From Myxococcus landrumus (GTDB lineage Bacteria; Myxococcota; Myxococcia; Myxococcales; Myxococcaceae): a stretch of 64,000 nt of DNA. A program made the translations under genes and the position numbers. Location: assembly GCF_017301635.1 (NCBI RefSeq), contig NZ_CP071091.1, forward strand, positions 7,804,501 to 7,868,500, written 5' to 3'. Shown here piece by piece: positions 32,825-41,691 of this stretch (its first letter is position 1; each line of letters starts with the position of its first letter). The notes beneath the pieces were generated by a model. It was not told where the DNA came from, did no database searches, and saw only the letters and a list, made by a program, of their open reading frames with translations.

Positions 32825-34267
32825 TTACTCGCGGAAGACGGGCAGCCCCTTGCTGATGCGGTCGAAGAGCTCGCCCCTGTCGAGCCGTGTGGGCTCCTCC
32901 TCGTCCTCCCCTTCCTCGCGCTGCTTGAACACGCTGTCGACGAAGAGGGCCTGAAGCCGCTCCGACACGCCTTCGCCGTGGCCCTGGCTGTAGGTGTCCA
33001 TGTCGAAGTAGTGGGGGGACTCGACGTTGGCCATGAAGGCGTGGTCATCCTCGATGACGACCTTCGCCTTGATGGTGTTCGCGGCGAGGATGTGGTCGTT
33101 GTAGTAGCCGAGCACCACGTCGCGGGCCTCGATGTCGCCTTGGACGCTGAACTCGCAGTCGGTGTAGAGCCCGTGGCACTTCAGGTTGCCCAGGATGGCC
33201 ACCAGCGAGTCATTCGCCGAGTCCGTCACCACGCCGTGCACGGTGACGTTCCCCGTCACCGCGAACGGCTTGTAGATGGACAGGTCACCGTCCACCTCCA
33301 GGTCGCCGTGGTGGAAGAACACGCGGTGCAGGTCGAGCGGCCCCTGGATGCGGACCTTCCTCGGCTCCGCGCCGAGCGCGTCACGCAGCGCGGCCAGCTT
33401 CGCGAAGGTCTTCTCGGGCTCTCCGTAACCACACAGGTCGGTGGCCACCTCCTGCGCGGAGGCGGCGGGGTGGGTGAGGTCGAGCTTCTGGCCCGCGAGG
33501 GCTTGGGTGAGCGCGTCCGGGTCCACGGGGAACGGCGCGAACACGTCGTCGCTTCGCGTGAAGGGCACGTGGGGTTTCCCGCCCGCGGCCTCCAGGAGGG
33601 CGATGGTGGCGTTGAACCCGGGCGTGCGCTTGTTGTGGGCGACCCAGACCTCCTCCTTCGTCCGGAGCGCGACGCCCAGCGGGGTGAGCCCCAGGCCGTC
33701 GATGGCGTTCACCTCGGCGCCGCGCTCGAGCAGCAGCTTCACGATGTCGGGGGCGCCTCGGCCCGCCATGCGATGCAGGGGCGTCTTGTCTCCCTCATCC
33801 CGTCCATCGATGGCGGCGCCCCCGTCGAGAATCTCCCGATAGAGGGCCTCCGAGGTCCAGGCGAAGGCCCCGCCGTGCTGGTCCTTCACGTCGGAGGGGA
33901 TTCGGGCTCCGGCCGCCTTCAGCAATTGAACAATCTCCGACACCCGGGCTTCGGTCTCCGGCGCGGGCGAGGAATGGATGGCGTACAGCAGCGGCGTCCG
34001 CCCATGCGGGTCGCGCGCGTTCACGTCCGCGCCCGCTTCGATGAGCGCGCGGATGCCGTCGATATCGGGAGGGGTGCCCCCGGTCGAGTAGGGCCACCCC
34101 AGGGCGAGTTGGAGCACCGTCGCGCCGAATTCACCGCGCGCGTTCACGTCCGCGCCCTCGGCGACCCAGCGCTTCATGGCCTCCGCGCCGACGTCCACCT
34201 TCTGGTGCTGCTTGGCCTTGCACAACGCGAGCAGGCCCTTGGTCGCCTCGTCTGACGTCCCCGACAT
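32825..34267 (-). CDS. Ankyrin-repeat protein with C-terminal beta-helix-like domain
   Basis: 480 residues, ATG 34267. Residues about 25-240 carry ankyrin repeats: 'EGADVNARGEFGATVLQLAL', 'EAGADVNARDPHGRTPLLYAI', 'GGAAIDGRDEGDKTPLHRMAGRGAPDIVKLLLERGAEVNAIDGLGLTPLGVAL'. The C-terminal ~200 residues, starting 'HHGDLEVDGDLSIYKPFAVTGNVTVHGVV', then 'LGNLKCHGLYTDCEFSVQGDIEARDVVLGYYNDHILAANTIKAKVVIEDDHAF', show evenly spaced Gly and hydrophobic strands. This resembles a right-handed beta-helix (bactofilin-like or polymer-forming). The combination is unusual. The last 40 residues are acidic. It probably mediates protein-protein contacts; the true partner is unknown. No signal peptide. Confidence 0.85.
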   Translation of the reverse strand: MSGTSDEATKGLLALCKAKQHQKVDVGAEAMKRWVAEGADVNARGEFGATVLQLALGWPYSTGGTPPDIDGIRALIEAGADVNARDPHGRTPLLYAIHSSPAPETEARVSEIVQLLKAAGARIPSDVKDQHGGAFAWTSEALYREILDGGAAIDGRDEGDKTPLHRMAGRGAPDIVKLLLERGAEVNAIDGLGLTPLGVALRTKEEVWVAHNKRTPGFNATIALLEAAGGKPHVPFTRSDDVFAPFPVDPDALTQALAGQKLDLTHPAASAQEVATDLCGYGEPEKTFAKLAALRDALGAEPRKVRIQGPLDLHRVFFHHGDLEVDGDLSIYKPFAVTGNVTVHGVVTDSANDSLVAILGNLKCHGLYTDCEFSVQGDIEARDVVLGYYNDHILAANTIKAKVVIEDDHAFMANVESPHYFDMDTYSQGHGEGVSERLQALFVDSVFKQREEGEDEEEPTRLDRGELFDRISKGLPVFRE

Positions 34268-34442
34268 TTCATCCTCGAAGCATGTGTGTCAGCGGAGAGT
34301 ATCCGTGAACACACGTTCAGAATCACCTGCTCATAAACTGATGAATCCAAGGGCCTGGGCTGTCTGGGGCGTGGCCTGGATGCTTGCCGTGGGGTGGGGG
34401 GCTTCGGCGGGCGGGGAGGGGTGGGGTTATGGTGGGAGGCGC

Positions 34443-35528
34443 ATGTCCTCCTCTCAAGACCTCGCCACGAGGCTCGCCCGTACGACGCTCGAGCTGTGCC
34501 GTATCTCCAGCCCCATCACCCAGGAAGGCCCCATCGCCGACTTCACCGAGCGGTGGGCGCAGCAGCACTTCCCCGCGAAGGATGTCTGCCGGGTGGGGCA
34601 CACGTTGCTGCTGGGGAACCTGGAGGACCCTCGTCCCACGGTGGCGCTCATCGGGCATCTGGACACGGTGCCCGCGCACCCGAGCGACCAGGGGCGCGTG
34701 CCTCGCATCGAGGGTGAGCGTGTCTTCGGGTTGGGCGCGTCGGACATGAAGGGCGGGCTGGCGGTGATGATGGCGCTGGCGGAGGACCTTCGCCGCGACA
34801 CGTTGCCGGTGAACCTGGCGTTCCTGTTCTACGAGCGGGAGGAAGGGGCGTATGCGGAGAGCGGCTTGATTCCGCTCTTCGCGAAGCGCCCGGACCTGGC
34901 CCGCGTGAAGTTCGGCATCGCGATGGAGCCCACGGACAGCGAGGTCCAGGTGGGGTGCGTGGGTTCGATGCAGGCGACGGTCCGCTTCACGGGGCGCAGC
35001 GCGCACTCGGCGCGGCCGTGGCAGGGGGAGAACGCCATCCACAAGGCGGGCCCGTTCCTGGCGGAGCTGTTGGCGAAGCAGCGCGTGGAGGTGGACGTCG
35101 ACGGCTTCCGCTTCTACGAGGTCATCAACGCCACGCTGGCGAAGGGTGGGCGTGCGCGGAACGTGATTCCCGAGGCGTTCGAGCTGAACCTCAACTATCG
35201 CTTCGCGCCGGGGAAGAGCATCGAGCAGGCGAAGGCGGACGTGCATGCGCTGGTGGCGGGGCGCGCGGAGGTGGAGATCTCCGATGCGTCGCCCAGCGGG
35301 CCGGTCGTCTCGGGCAATCCGTTGTTCAAGAAGCTGCTGGCCATCACCGGGTTGCCCGCGGCCTCGAAGCAGGCGTGGACGGATGTGGCGCGCTTCGGGG
35401 AGTGGGGCGTGGACGCCATCAACTACGGCCCGGGTGAGACGGCGCAGGCGCACCAGGCGAACGAGAGCGCGCCCATCGCTCCGCTGGCCGTGGCGTACGA
35501 GAAGCTGGCCGCGTTCCTCAAGGGGTGA
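34443..35528 (+). CDS. dapE: Succinyl-diaminopimelate desuccinylase, M20 family (DapE)
   Basis: 361 residues from ATG 34443, with GGGAGG upstream; the long 5' extension is not coding. M20 metal-site residues: 'VALIGHLDTVPAHP' (His72, Asp74), 'GLGASDMKGGLAVMMALAEDL' (Asp101), 'LFYEREEGAYAESGLIPLF' (Glu133/Glu134), 'GIAMEPTDSEVQVGCVGSMQATVRFTGRSAHSARPWQGENAI' (dimerisation His) and the late 'INYGPGETAQAHQANESA'. It removes succinate from N-succinyl-LL-2,6-diaminopimelate, the step after DapC in the pathway begun by dapD (29422). Divergent from the ankyrin gene. Confidence 0.92.
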   Translation: MSSSQDLATRLARTTLELCRISSPITQEGPIADFTERWAQQHFPAKDVCRVGHTLLLGNLEDPRPTVALIGHLDTVPAHPSDQGRVPRIEGERVFGLGASDMKGGLAVMMALAEDLRRDTLPVNLAFLFYEREEGAYAESGLIPLFAKRPDLARVKFGIAMEPTDSEVQVGCVGSMQATVRFTGRSAHSARPWQGENAIHKAGPFLAELLAKQRVEVDVDGFRFYEVINATLAKGGRARNVIPEAFELNLNYRFAPGKSIEQAKADVHALVAGRAEVEISDASPSGPVVSGNPLFKKLLAITGLPAASKQAWTDVARFGEWGVDAINYGPGETAQAHQANESAPIAPLAVAYEKLAAFLKG

Positions 35529-35629
35529 CGCGGAGCCGAGGCGCCAGGTGCCTCCCGAGTTCGAACATGAACACCGAGCCATCGGACCACCACCGGTGTG
35601 CCCGCCCCATATGACTTCAGGAGAGCCCC

Positions 35630-36829
35630 ATGCCGACCATTCCTCGTAGCCCCTTGCTGCAGCCCCGCTCCACCCCTCCGATGCGTTCGAGCGACACCAC
35701 GTCGTCGACTCCCGCGACGCCCGTTGTGTCCACCCAGGGCGTGCAGCCGAGTGCCTCGACGGGGTCCACCTCCAGCCCCGTGGCCTCCCAGTTCGACCAG
35801 GGCACTCCACTCCACTCGCCGACCTCCAGCCGCCCACCATCGACGACGCCGGAGCAACAGGCCGGATACAACTCCCGACGTGGCTCGCTGGGGTATGGCG
35901 CCTCGTCGGGCCAGGCCTCGGCGAGCAGCTCCCGGGCGGCCTCTCCGACGCGGACCGCGAACGCTTCACCCACTTCGCCGCTGGAGCGCCCCTGGACAAC
36001 CAGGCCCGAGACGCAGGCGGTCATCAACACCATCATGGGCGAGATGGCGGGGTGCCAGCATGAGGATGTCGACCTGCTTCAGCACATCGCCCAGGGTTCT
36101 TCGCCGGACATCTCCCAGCACTCGGATGGAATCTGTCGAGCCCTGACGGAGCGGTGGATCACCATCTGCAGCACCGAGAGCGACCCCGAGGCCGCATCCG
36201 AGAAGTTTGGCAAGGCCATCAACCAGGAGCTCCCGGCGCTGCTGGGCCGACAGCTTGGACCCATCCGCGAGATAAAGGAGCTGCGAAGTCAGCAAAGCCA
36301 ACTCACCGCGGAGGTGAAGGGCCATCACGAGGTGTTCAAGGGGAAGATCGCCTTCGCGGAGAATCTTTCCAGCTTGACCCCCGAACAGGCCGAAGTCATC
36401 CAGAAGGCCTCGGACGCTTTCAAGGCCGCCACGCAACCTCTTGTCGAGAAGGGTGCCCGACTCGTGGCGCAGTCGGAGGCGCTCAAGCAGTTCGCCCCGC
36501 ATCTCGAGTGCACCCCGCTGGCCACGTCAGCTCCCCTGAGGAACATCGAGGCGGAGCTGGGAAAACATCTCATCCAGGGCGAAAACATGGTCGATGGGAT
36601 GTATATGATTGGGCTCGAGTCGAGGAGCGGGGCGGGGCACGCGCTCGGAATCCAGATTGATAGCGAGGAAGGGGTGCTCAAGTTGATGGACCCAAACACT
36701 GGCGAGTTCCAGTGCGGACACCCCGAGGACCTCGTCAATCTCCTGATCGTGCACATCAACAAGATGGGCTACATGGGCAGCTACTCCAGCTTCTCCATGG
36801 ACCGTTACGCCCCTCCCGCGTCCGCTTGA
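35630..36829 (+). CDS. YopT-type (C58) cysteine protease-like effector
   Basis: 399 residues, ATG 35630 with GGAGA upstream. Residues 1 to about 125 are a Ser/Thr/Pro/Gln-rich disordered tail without a Sec signal peptide. The catalytic triad of YopT/AvrPphB proteases is recognisable: Cys169 in 'HSDGICRALTERWITI', His337 in 'GAGHALGIQID', and Asp354 in 'LKLMDPNTGEF' (the DPNxGxF signature). The spacing resembles known C58 enzymes. A helical insertion lies at about 185-290. C58 proteases cleave host Rho GTPases or other targets after delivery by type III or other secretion. No delivery system is nearby. G+C is visibly below that of surrounding housekeeping genes, supporting acquisition. Confidence 0.8.
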   Translation: MPTIPRSPLLQPRSTPPMRSSDTTSSTPATPVVSTQGVQPSASTGSTSSPVASQFDQGTPLHSPTSSRPPSTTPEQQAGYNSRRGSLGYGASSGQASASSSRAASPTRTANASPTSPLERPWTTRPETQAVINTIMGEMAGCQHEDVDLLQHIAQGSSPDISQHSDGICRALTERWITICSTESDPEAASEKFGKAINQELPALLGRQLGPIREIKELRSQQSQLTAEVKGHHEVFKGKIAFAENLSSLTPEQAEVIQKASDAFKAATQPLVEKGARLVAQSEALKQFAPHLECTPLATSAPLRNIEAELGKHLIQGENMVDGMYMIGLESRSGAGHALGIQIDSEEGVLKLMDPNTGEFQCGHPEDLVNLLIVHINKMGYMGSYSSFSMDRYAPPASA

Positions 36830-37242
36830 ACCGAAGGACGGCTCCGCCGCCCACGGAAGTCCATCCGTGGGTGTGCGTCGGGCCTCGAACCGCGTCCCGC
36901 GGGGCTTCCTGGCCTGGCGTTTCGCCGAAGGGATGCCTGACCGGGCAGGGGGGCGCGCTCGACGTGGTGCCGGCGGGGCGCACCAGGACGGCATTGTTCG
37001 TGAGGCGTGAGGTCGTGCGCCGAAGGGCCTCCAGGAAAGGCGCGGAGCGACGCGAGAAGAGGTGCTCTCGTGGAGGGTTCGGTCCGCGCCGCGAGCACGC
37101 GAGCGTTTCCTGATGCGCAACCGCTGACGTGCCATTCGTCCGATGTCGTTCATCTTCTCGACGTGACGGCTCTCATCTCGCGCGAGCAGGCGTACTCTGT
37201 GGAGTGCATCGCTTGTCGTTCTCCCTCACTGGAGGAGATGGA
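36830..37242. other. Intergenic region with one hairpin, otherwise empty
   Basis: 413 bases between the YopT-like gene and the histone-like gene. Apart from the perfect 8-bp hairpin at 36850-36871, no gene or repeat is visible; the open frames here are Arg-rich and lack starts or family resemblance. The 3' part should hold the promoter of the next gene. Confidence 0.5.
36850..36871 (+). terminator. Hairpin after the YopT-like gene
   Basis: CCCACGGA (36850-36857) and TCCGTGGG (36864-36871) form a perfect 8-bp stem with a 6-base loop, 21 bases past the stop codon at 36829. No T-tract follows. Confidence 0.5.
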
Positions 37243-37644
37243 ATGATTCACGAGACCATCAATTCGGAAGTCACTGACGTCATGGCCCCCTCGGACCTGG
37301 GATTGGCCTCCGCCGTGTCAGCTTCGACGCGCAAGTCGCCCTCACGAAAGCGTCGGGCCGCGAAGAAGGGCGCTCGCCGCACCGGTGCTCGCGCGAAGAA
37401 GACGTCCTCTCGCCGTTCTTCCACCCGGAAGACCTCGGCTCGAGGCAAGACCACCGCTCGCAAGGCGTCCCGGAAGAAGGTCGCCGCGGGGGGCGCCCGC
37501 CGTGGCGCTCGCAAGGCCACCACGCGCAGGGCCGCGGCGGCGGGCCGCACCGCTCGCAAGGGCACCAGCCGCAAAGTCACCACCGCACGCGGTGGCGCTC
37601 GCAAGGGGGCACGGAAGACCACTCGTCGCACGACGCGCCGCTGA
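37243..37644 (+). CDS. Histone H1-like basic DNA-binding protein
   Basis: 133 residues from ATG 37243 with GGAGGAGA just upstream; the longer frame upstream is not coding. After an acidic N-terminus (MIHETINSEVTDVMAPSD) the chain is almost entirely Lys, Arg, Ala, Thr and Ser in repeated 'KKxARxxxR' and 'GARKxxxRR' units, as in eukaryotic H1 tails and the Hc1/alanine-lysine-rich proteins of bacteria. It would bind DNA or RNA non-specifically and compact the nucleoid; target and phosphorylation are unknown. Several neighbours in this window (YdeI, the small basic protein at 60408) have similar Lys/Arg tails. Confidence 0.85.
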   Translation: MIHETINSEVTDVMAPSDLGLASAVSASTRKSPSRKRRAAKKGARRTGARAKKTSSRRSSTRKTSARGKTTARKASRKKVAAGGARRGARKATTRRAAAAGRTARKGTSRKVTTARGGARKGARKTTRRTTRR

Positions 37645-37814
37645 GACGCGTCGGCCCCAGGCGTTGGTTCGCGTGAGCATGACGCCGCGCTGAGGGCCTC
37701 GCGGTGATGAGCACACAACGGTTGTGAATGCTTGGGCGCGGATGCGTCGTCGCCCCTGAGGGCATCGCCATGTCCTCGGGGCTTCGGATGCGCTGACACA
37801 CCCTGTAGAAATCA

Positions 37815-37851
37815 CAGCCGGGGGCGTGGTGTTTCTCCGCGCCCCCGGCTG
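37815..37851 (-). terminator. Strong stem-loop terminator
   Basis: CAGCCGGGGGCG (37815-37826) and CGCCCCCGGCTG (37840-37851) form a perfect 12-bp stem with a 13-base loop. It begins three bases after the minus-strand lipoprotein stop (37855) and is followed on that strand by TGATTTCT, so it terminates that gene; it may also stop read-through from the plus-strand gene. Confidence 0.8.
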
Positions 37852-37854
37852 GCT

Positions 37855-39429
37855 TCAATGCTTCATGCGAATGAGGAACAAGTCACTCCGCGCGGGCGCT
37901 CGCCGGCCCGTGCCGAAGTCGGAGTCCCGATCCGTATGGCCGAACAACACGGTGTCTCCATCGGGCAGCACTCCGACGAAGCGAATCTCCTCCACGCCGT
38001 ACAGCTCACCTCGCGCGCGCGGCGGGTCGGACAGATACAGGCGCAGCCCCTGCGATGCGCCGTTCGCGCCGTACCGGAGCGCCACCGGCTGCGCTGAACC
38101 CAGCCCATCCGGCCCGGACGCGCCATCCACGATGAGCGAGTACGTGAACCCCGCCACCACCAGCTCACCCGAGGGCTCCACCCCCAGCGCTCCGGCCTGA
38201 AGTCCGTCCCCCAGGTTCCTCGCCCAGCGCGGCTTGCCCGTCGCATCCGCGGCCACGAGGAAGGGGCTCGCCCGATACACGTGGCCCTGGAGCTTCGTCG
38301 TTCCCCACGACACCGTCCCGAGGAAGGAGCCCAGCGCCACCACCATGCCCTGGCCATCCACCCCCACATCGCGAACCATTCCGGTCGCCTGGGACAGCGG
38401 CTTCACCCAGGCGAGCTTCCCGTCGGGCGGGTACCGCGCCAGGAACGGACTGCCGTCCTTCGCGGACCCCACACGCTGTTCGCCGAAGCGAACCAGTCCG
38501 GCATAGCTCCCACCCACCACCAGGCTCCCCTCCGGCGTGAGCGCCAGGGTGGTGAGCGTCACCCGGGCGTCGCCCCCCTCGGGCTGGCCCACGGAGAGCG
38601 CCTGCTCCGCCTTGCCGTCCAGGGAGTACGTCACCACCACCGCGCCGGAGCCCTTCACGCCGCCACCGAAGTCCGTGGAGCCCGACGTGTTGAACGCGAC
38701 GTGGGGCCGGCCCTGTCCATCCACCGCGATGTCCGCCACCGTGACATCCCGCCCTGGGACGGTGGCCGACCAGACCACGTTGCCCGCCCGGTCCAGCCGG
38801 ACGACGAACGCGCCGTTGCCCAGGTCCAACGGGTCGAACTCCACGAGCCCTCGCGCGTCCACCGCGACGAAGGCCCCCTCCTCGGGGCCCGGCGCGATGC
38901 GCGCATTCACATCCGCGCGCAGGGAGACGGGCGTGTCCGCCACGCGCACCGAGTAGCTCCGCGTCCAGCGCTGCTCTCCCGTCGCCGCGCGCCGCGTGAG
39001 CACCAGCTTCACGGCGTTGTCCGTGGGCTGACGCTCCTGGAGGTCATCCAGTTCGTACTGCGCGACGGTGAGGACGTCGCCATGGGTGTCCACGGCCGCG
39101 CCCAGCGCCAGGTCGTCCTGGGCCGTCCCCTCGCGCCCGAGCCAGAGCGTGCTCCCCGTCGTCGCGGGAGGCGGCGGAGGAGGTGGCTCCATGGGAGGGG
39201 GCCCGCCCGCATCCGGAGGCTCCTGCGGGGGAGTCGTCGTCCCCGCGTCCTCTGGTGTCCCCGCGTCCTCCTCGGAGGGAGTCTCCTGGGAAGGACAATC
39301 CTTGCGCATCGCATCGGGACAGTTGCGAGGCTCCGAGTCCTCGGCCTCGCTACATCCCGTCACCCATCCCGCCCAGCCCAGTGCTGTCGCGAACGCGACA
39401 GTCTGAAACCACCGCCGCCCTGAATGCAT
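37855..39429 (-). CDS. Lipoprotein with beta-propeller-like repeats
   Basis: 524 residues from ATG 39429, selected because GGAGG is well spaced upstream; the longer frame is not coding. The lipoprotein signal 'FATALGWAGWVTGCSEAED' has lipobox VTGC. A Cys- and Pro-rich linker (CPDAMRKDCPSQ, then repeated 'PDAG/PPPP' runs) leads to a repeated domain. The repeats are of the kind 'GNVVWSATVPGRDVTVADIAVDGQGRPHVAFNTSGS' and 'GKLAWVKPLSQATGMVRDVGVDGQGMVVALGSFLGTV', that is PQQ/SBBP-like blades of about 45 residues. Likely a cell-surface beta-propeller; function unknown. It is flanked by a strong terminator. Confidence 0.85.
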   Translation of the reverse strand: MHSGRRWFQTVAFATALGWAGWVTGCSEAEDSEPRNCPDAMRKDCPSQETPSEEDAGTPEDAGTTTPPQEPPDAGGPPPMEPPPPPPPATTGSTLWLGREGTAQDDLALGAAVDTHGDVLTVAQYELDDLQERQPTDNAVKLVLTRRAATGEQRWTRSYSVRVADTPVSLRADVNARIAPGPEEGAFVAVDARGLVEFDPLDLGNGAFVVRLDRAGNVVWSATVPGRDVTVADIAVDGQGRPHVAFNTSGSTDFGGGVKGSGAVVVTYSLDGKAEQALSVGQPEGGDARVTLTTLALTPEGSLVVGGSYAGLVRFGEQRVGSAKDGSPFLARYPPDGKLAWVKPLSQATGMVRDVGVDGQGMVVALGSFLGTVSWGTTKLQGHVYRASPFLVAADATGKPRWARNLGDGLQAGALGVEPSGELVVAGFTYSLIVDGASGPDGLGSAQPVALRYGANGASQGLRLYLSDPPRARGELYGVEEIRFVGVLPDGDTVLFGHTDRDSDFGTGRRAPARSDLFLIRMKH

Positions 39430-39624
39430 GACATGCCTCCGCTCACGGAGGGTCTCCATGCCTGGAGGTGCCAGCAACGCCACGAACGGAGTCCGCCCGC
39501 CCGTTCGCCTCGAGGGATTCGCGTCCGGAATCCCCCAAGTCCCGCGCCCTGCCTGCTCCCGCGCCGTCCCCAACCTGGGGCACGCGCTTCCCATGTCGGG
39601 CCGCGTGCTCCCGGGCTGAGTGCT

Positions 39625-40938
39625 TCAGCGCCAGAAGCCGATGGACAAGCCCACGTTGCTGTAGCGGCTCGCCAGGTCGAAGGAGGCGCTGATGGACCAG
39701 TCCTCCCAGTAGCGCAGCACGAACACCTCGAAGCCGCCCGTGATGTGCGGACGAGGCCGCCGGCCGTCGAAGGGCGAGGGCTCCGCGTACACCCCCGCTC
39801 GCAGCCGAATCATCCCGGGCACGGTGTCGTGCTCCACGCCGAGCCGGGGGGCGAATGTCGTCGTATCACCCACGAACTCCTCGTCCGCGGTGGAGGCGAA
39901 CGAGCGCAGGGGCACCGCGTTGTCCACGCTGGAGAGCAGGTCCACCTGCGCGCTGATGAGCCAGCGCCCCGCGGGCGCATCCCGAGGCTCCTCTTCGGGC
40001 ACCGGCAGCGCATCCCCGTCGATGATGAGCTGGCGCCTGCTCGCGGGGGACAGCCGGTTGTAGCGCTCCGCGCCTTCGCCCAGCCGCCAGCTCGCGCCCA
40101 GGGAGAGCACGGCGGGAGACACGACCGCGCCGAACAGCGTCCTTCCCGCGAGCACCGGAGGCTGCTCTCCGTCGCGCCGCCAGTCCGCGACGACCTCGGG
40201 CCGGACGGTGACGCCCAGGCGCCACGGGCGGCCGTGGGGCCGGTACAGCATGTCGATGGCGACGCCCGTGTCGCCGTAGCGCCAGTCATCGCCGCCGGAG
40301 GACAACCGGAAGGAGGCCTGGGCCGCGTAGATGCCCAGCGCGAGGATGAAGTCGTCCTGTCCGAAGGACACCGCTCCGGCCAGCACGGACTGGGTCAGCG
40401 ACACGCGGATGCGCTCGCTGTCTCCGGCGCAGGTGGCCGTCGCGCAGTACGCGACGACGCTGTTGCGCAGCGCGAAGCCGATGCCGAAGCGCTTGTACTG
40501 CAGCATCAACCCGCCGAGGAGCTGCCGCCGGTCCTGGCCTTCATCGGCGCGTCCGTCGTTGTCCACGTCGCGCGCGCGTCCACTGGTGAACGGCAGGTCG
40601 AGCCAGGACAGGGTGACGCCCAGGTCCCAGTCCTTGTCGAGCGCGGGGCCCCGGTGGGCGAGCGCGGCCAGGTTGCTGGGGAAGCCCGCGGCGCCCTCGG
40701 CGATGCCGACATACGCGCCGCCCAGCGACACCACGCGTGCCGAGCCCAGCAGTGCGCCGGGGTTGAAGTAGAGCCGCTCGGGGCGAGGCTGCACGGGCTC
40801 ACCCTCCTGCGCTCGGGCAGGGGAGGTGAACACGAGTGCCAGGCTCACCGTGAACAGGCGGAGCCAGTCGCGCCACGGGACGGCGGTGCGCGGGAGGAAG
40901 GGGGCCACGTCGGAAGGACTCACCTCGGAGGCGCTCAC
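39625..40938 (-). CDS. OmpP1/FadL-like outer-membrane beta-barrel protein
   Basis: 437 residues from GTG 40938, which overlaps the TGA of the pterin dehydratase gene by four bases (GTGA). The signal peptide RLFTVSLALVFTSPARAQ is preceded by a long n-region (~25 residues). The mature start 'RPERLYFNPGALLGSARVVSLGGAYVGIAEGAAGFPSNLAALAHRG' matches the FadL N-terminal 'hatch' motif, which in FadL binds long-chain fatty acids. The rest has alternating aromatic beta strands ending in 'SNVGLSIGFWR', a normal barrel end. Expected in the outer membrane, for uptake of hydrophobic compounds; substrate unknown. Confidence 0.8.
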   Translation of the reverse strand: MSASEVSPSDVAPFLPRTAVPWRDWLRLFTVSLALVFTSPARAQEGEPVQPRPERLYFNPGALLGSARVVSLGGAYVGIAEGAAGFPSNLAALAHRGPALDKDWDLGVTLSWLDLPFTSGRARDVDNDGRADEGQDRRQLLGGLMLQYKRFGIGFALRNSVVAYCATATCAGDSERIRVSLTQSVLAGAVSFGQDDFILALGIYAAQASFRLSSGGDDWRYGDTGVAIDMLYRPHGRPWRLGVTVRPEVVADWRRDGEQPPVLAGRTLFGAVVSPAVLSLGASWRLGEGAERYNRLSPASRRQLIIDGDALPVPEEEPRDAPAGRWLISAQVDLLSSVDNAVPLRSFASTADEEFVGDTTTFAPRLGVEHDTVPGMIRLRAGVYAEPSPFDGRRPRPHITGGFEVFVLRYWEDWSISASFDLASRYSNVGLSIGFWR

Positions 40939-41246
40939 TTCTGGGGGTTGACCTCGTCGAAGAGGCGGTCGGCTTCGGCGGCCAGCGAGGTGTCGCGCGA
41001 GGTGAGGCCGCCCGCGTCGTGGGTGACGAGCGCGAGGGTCACCTTGCGCCAGCGGATGTCGATGTCCGGGTGGTGGTCCGCGCGCTCCGCGGCGTGGGCC
41101 ACGCGCTCCACGAAGGCGATGCCCGCGAGGAAGGAGGGGGCCTCGAAGGTGCGGCGAATCATCCCGCCTTCATGCTTCCACTCGGGATGCTGGGCGAGGA
41201 AGGACTGAAGCGCCTCGGGAGTGAGCTGGGTGAGCTGGGTGGCCAT
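40935..41246 (-). CDS. 4a-hydroxytetrahydrobiopterin dehydratase (PCD/DCoH)
   Basis: 103 residues from ATG 41246 (two codons after a GTG). Signature 'FAEAPSFLAGIAFVERVAHAAERADHHPDIDIRWRKVTLALVTHDAGGLTSRD': the catalytic His pair (HHPD) and the Trp/Thr-His site are kept. It dehydrates 4a-hydroxytetrahydropterin produced by aromatic amino acid hydroxylases, or can act as a transcription cofactor. No aromatic hydroxylase gene is in the window. Its stop overlaps the start of the FadL-like gene, so both are translated from one mRNA. Confidence 0.92.
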   Translation of the reverse strand: MATQLTQLTPEALQSFLAQHPEWKHEGGMIRRTFEAPSFLAGIAFVERVAHAAERADHHPDIDIRWRKVTLALVTHDAGGLTSRDTSLAAEADRLFDEVNPQK

Positions 41247-41691
41247 GAACACCTTCTTACCCGCTCTCGCGGCCGAGGACAGTCATCGTCTGTCATCTGC
41301 TGTCCGCGGGGGGCCCGATGTTTCACCGTCCAGGTGAAATGCTCCGAGTTGCGCGGAACCTCGCCGGTGGACGCAGCGGCGGGCCGCAACCGGAGCCACG
41401 AGGTTTGTGCTCACCGTCCGACCCAGCGGTGGACCCGCACCGGGAGGATTCCGGCCGGGCGGGGACGACTCACCCGGTGGGTGCTTCGAGTCGATGGGGG
41501 GATTCTCATCACTGGCCCGTGCGCCGCACCCACGCGAGCGAGCTTCTTGCCACTCCCCGGCGTATTCACATCAGACCTGTGTGCCGCTCCTGCGAGCTCG
41601 CGCGCGGAGCCGAGCGTGGCCGGACAGTCGCACGCAGACTCGCGTCGTCATGAACCCGGCGTGTCTCGGTCCCTCGCTCATGCTGAGCGGC
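41247..41691. other. Intergenic region downstream of the glpK repeats
   Basis: 445 bases between the pterin dehydratase start and the most distal glpK repeat. The open frames here have no family resemblance, starts or ribosome binding sites. No hairpin, tRNA or mobile end was seen. The promoter of the pterin dehydratase operon should lie near 41250-41320. Confidence 0.5.
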
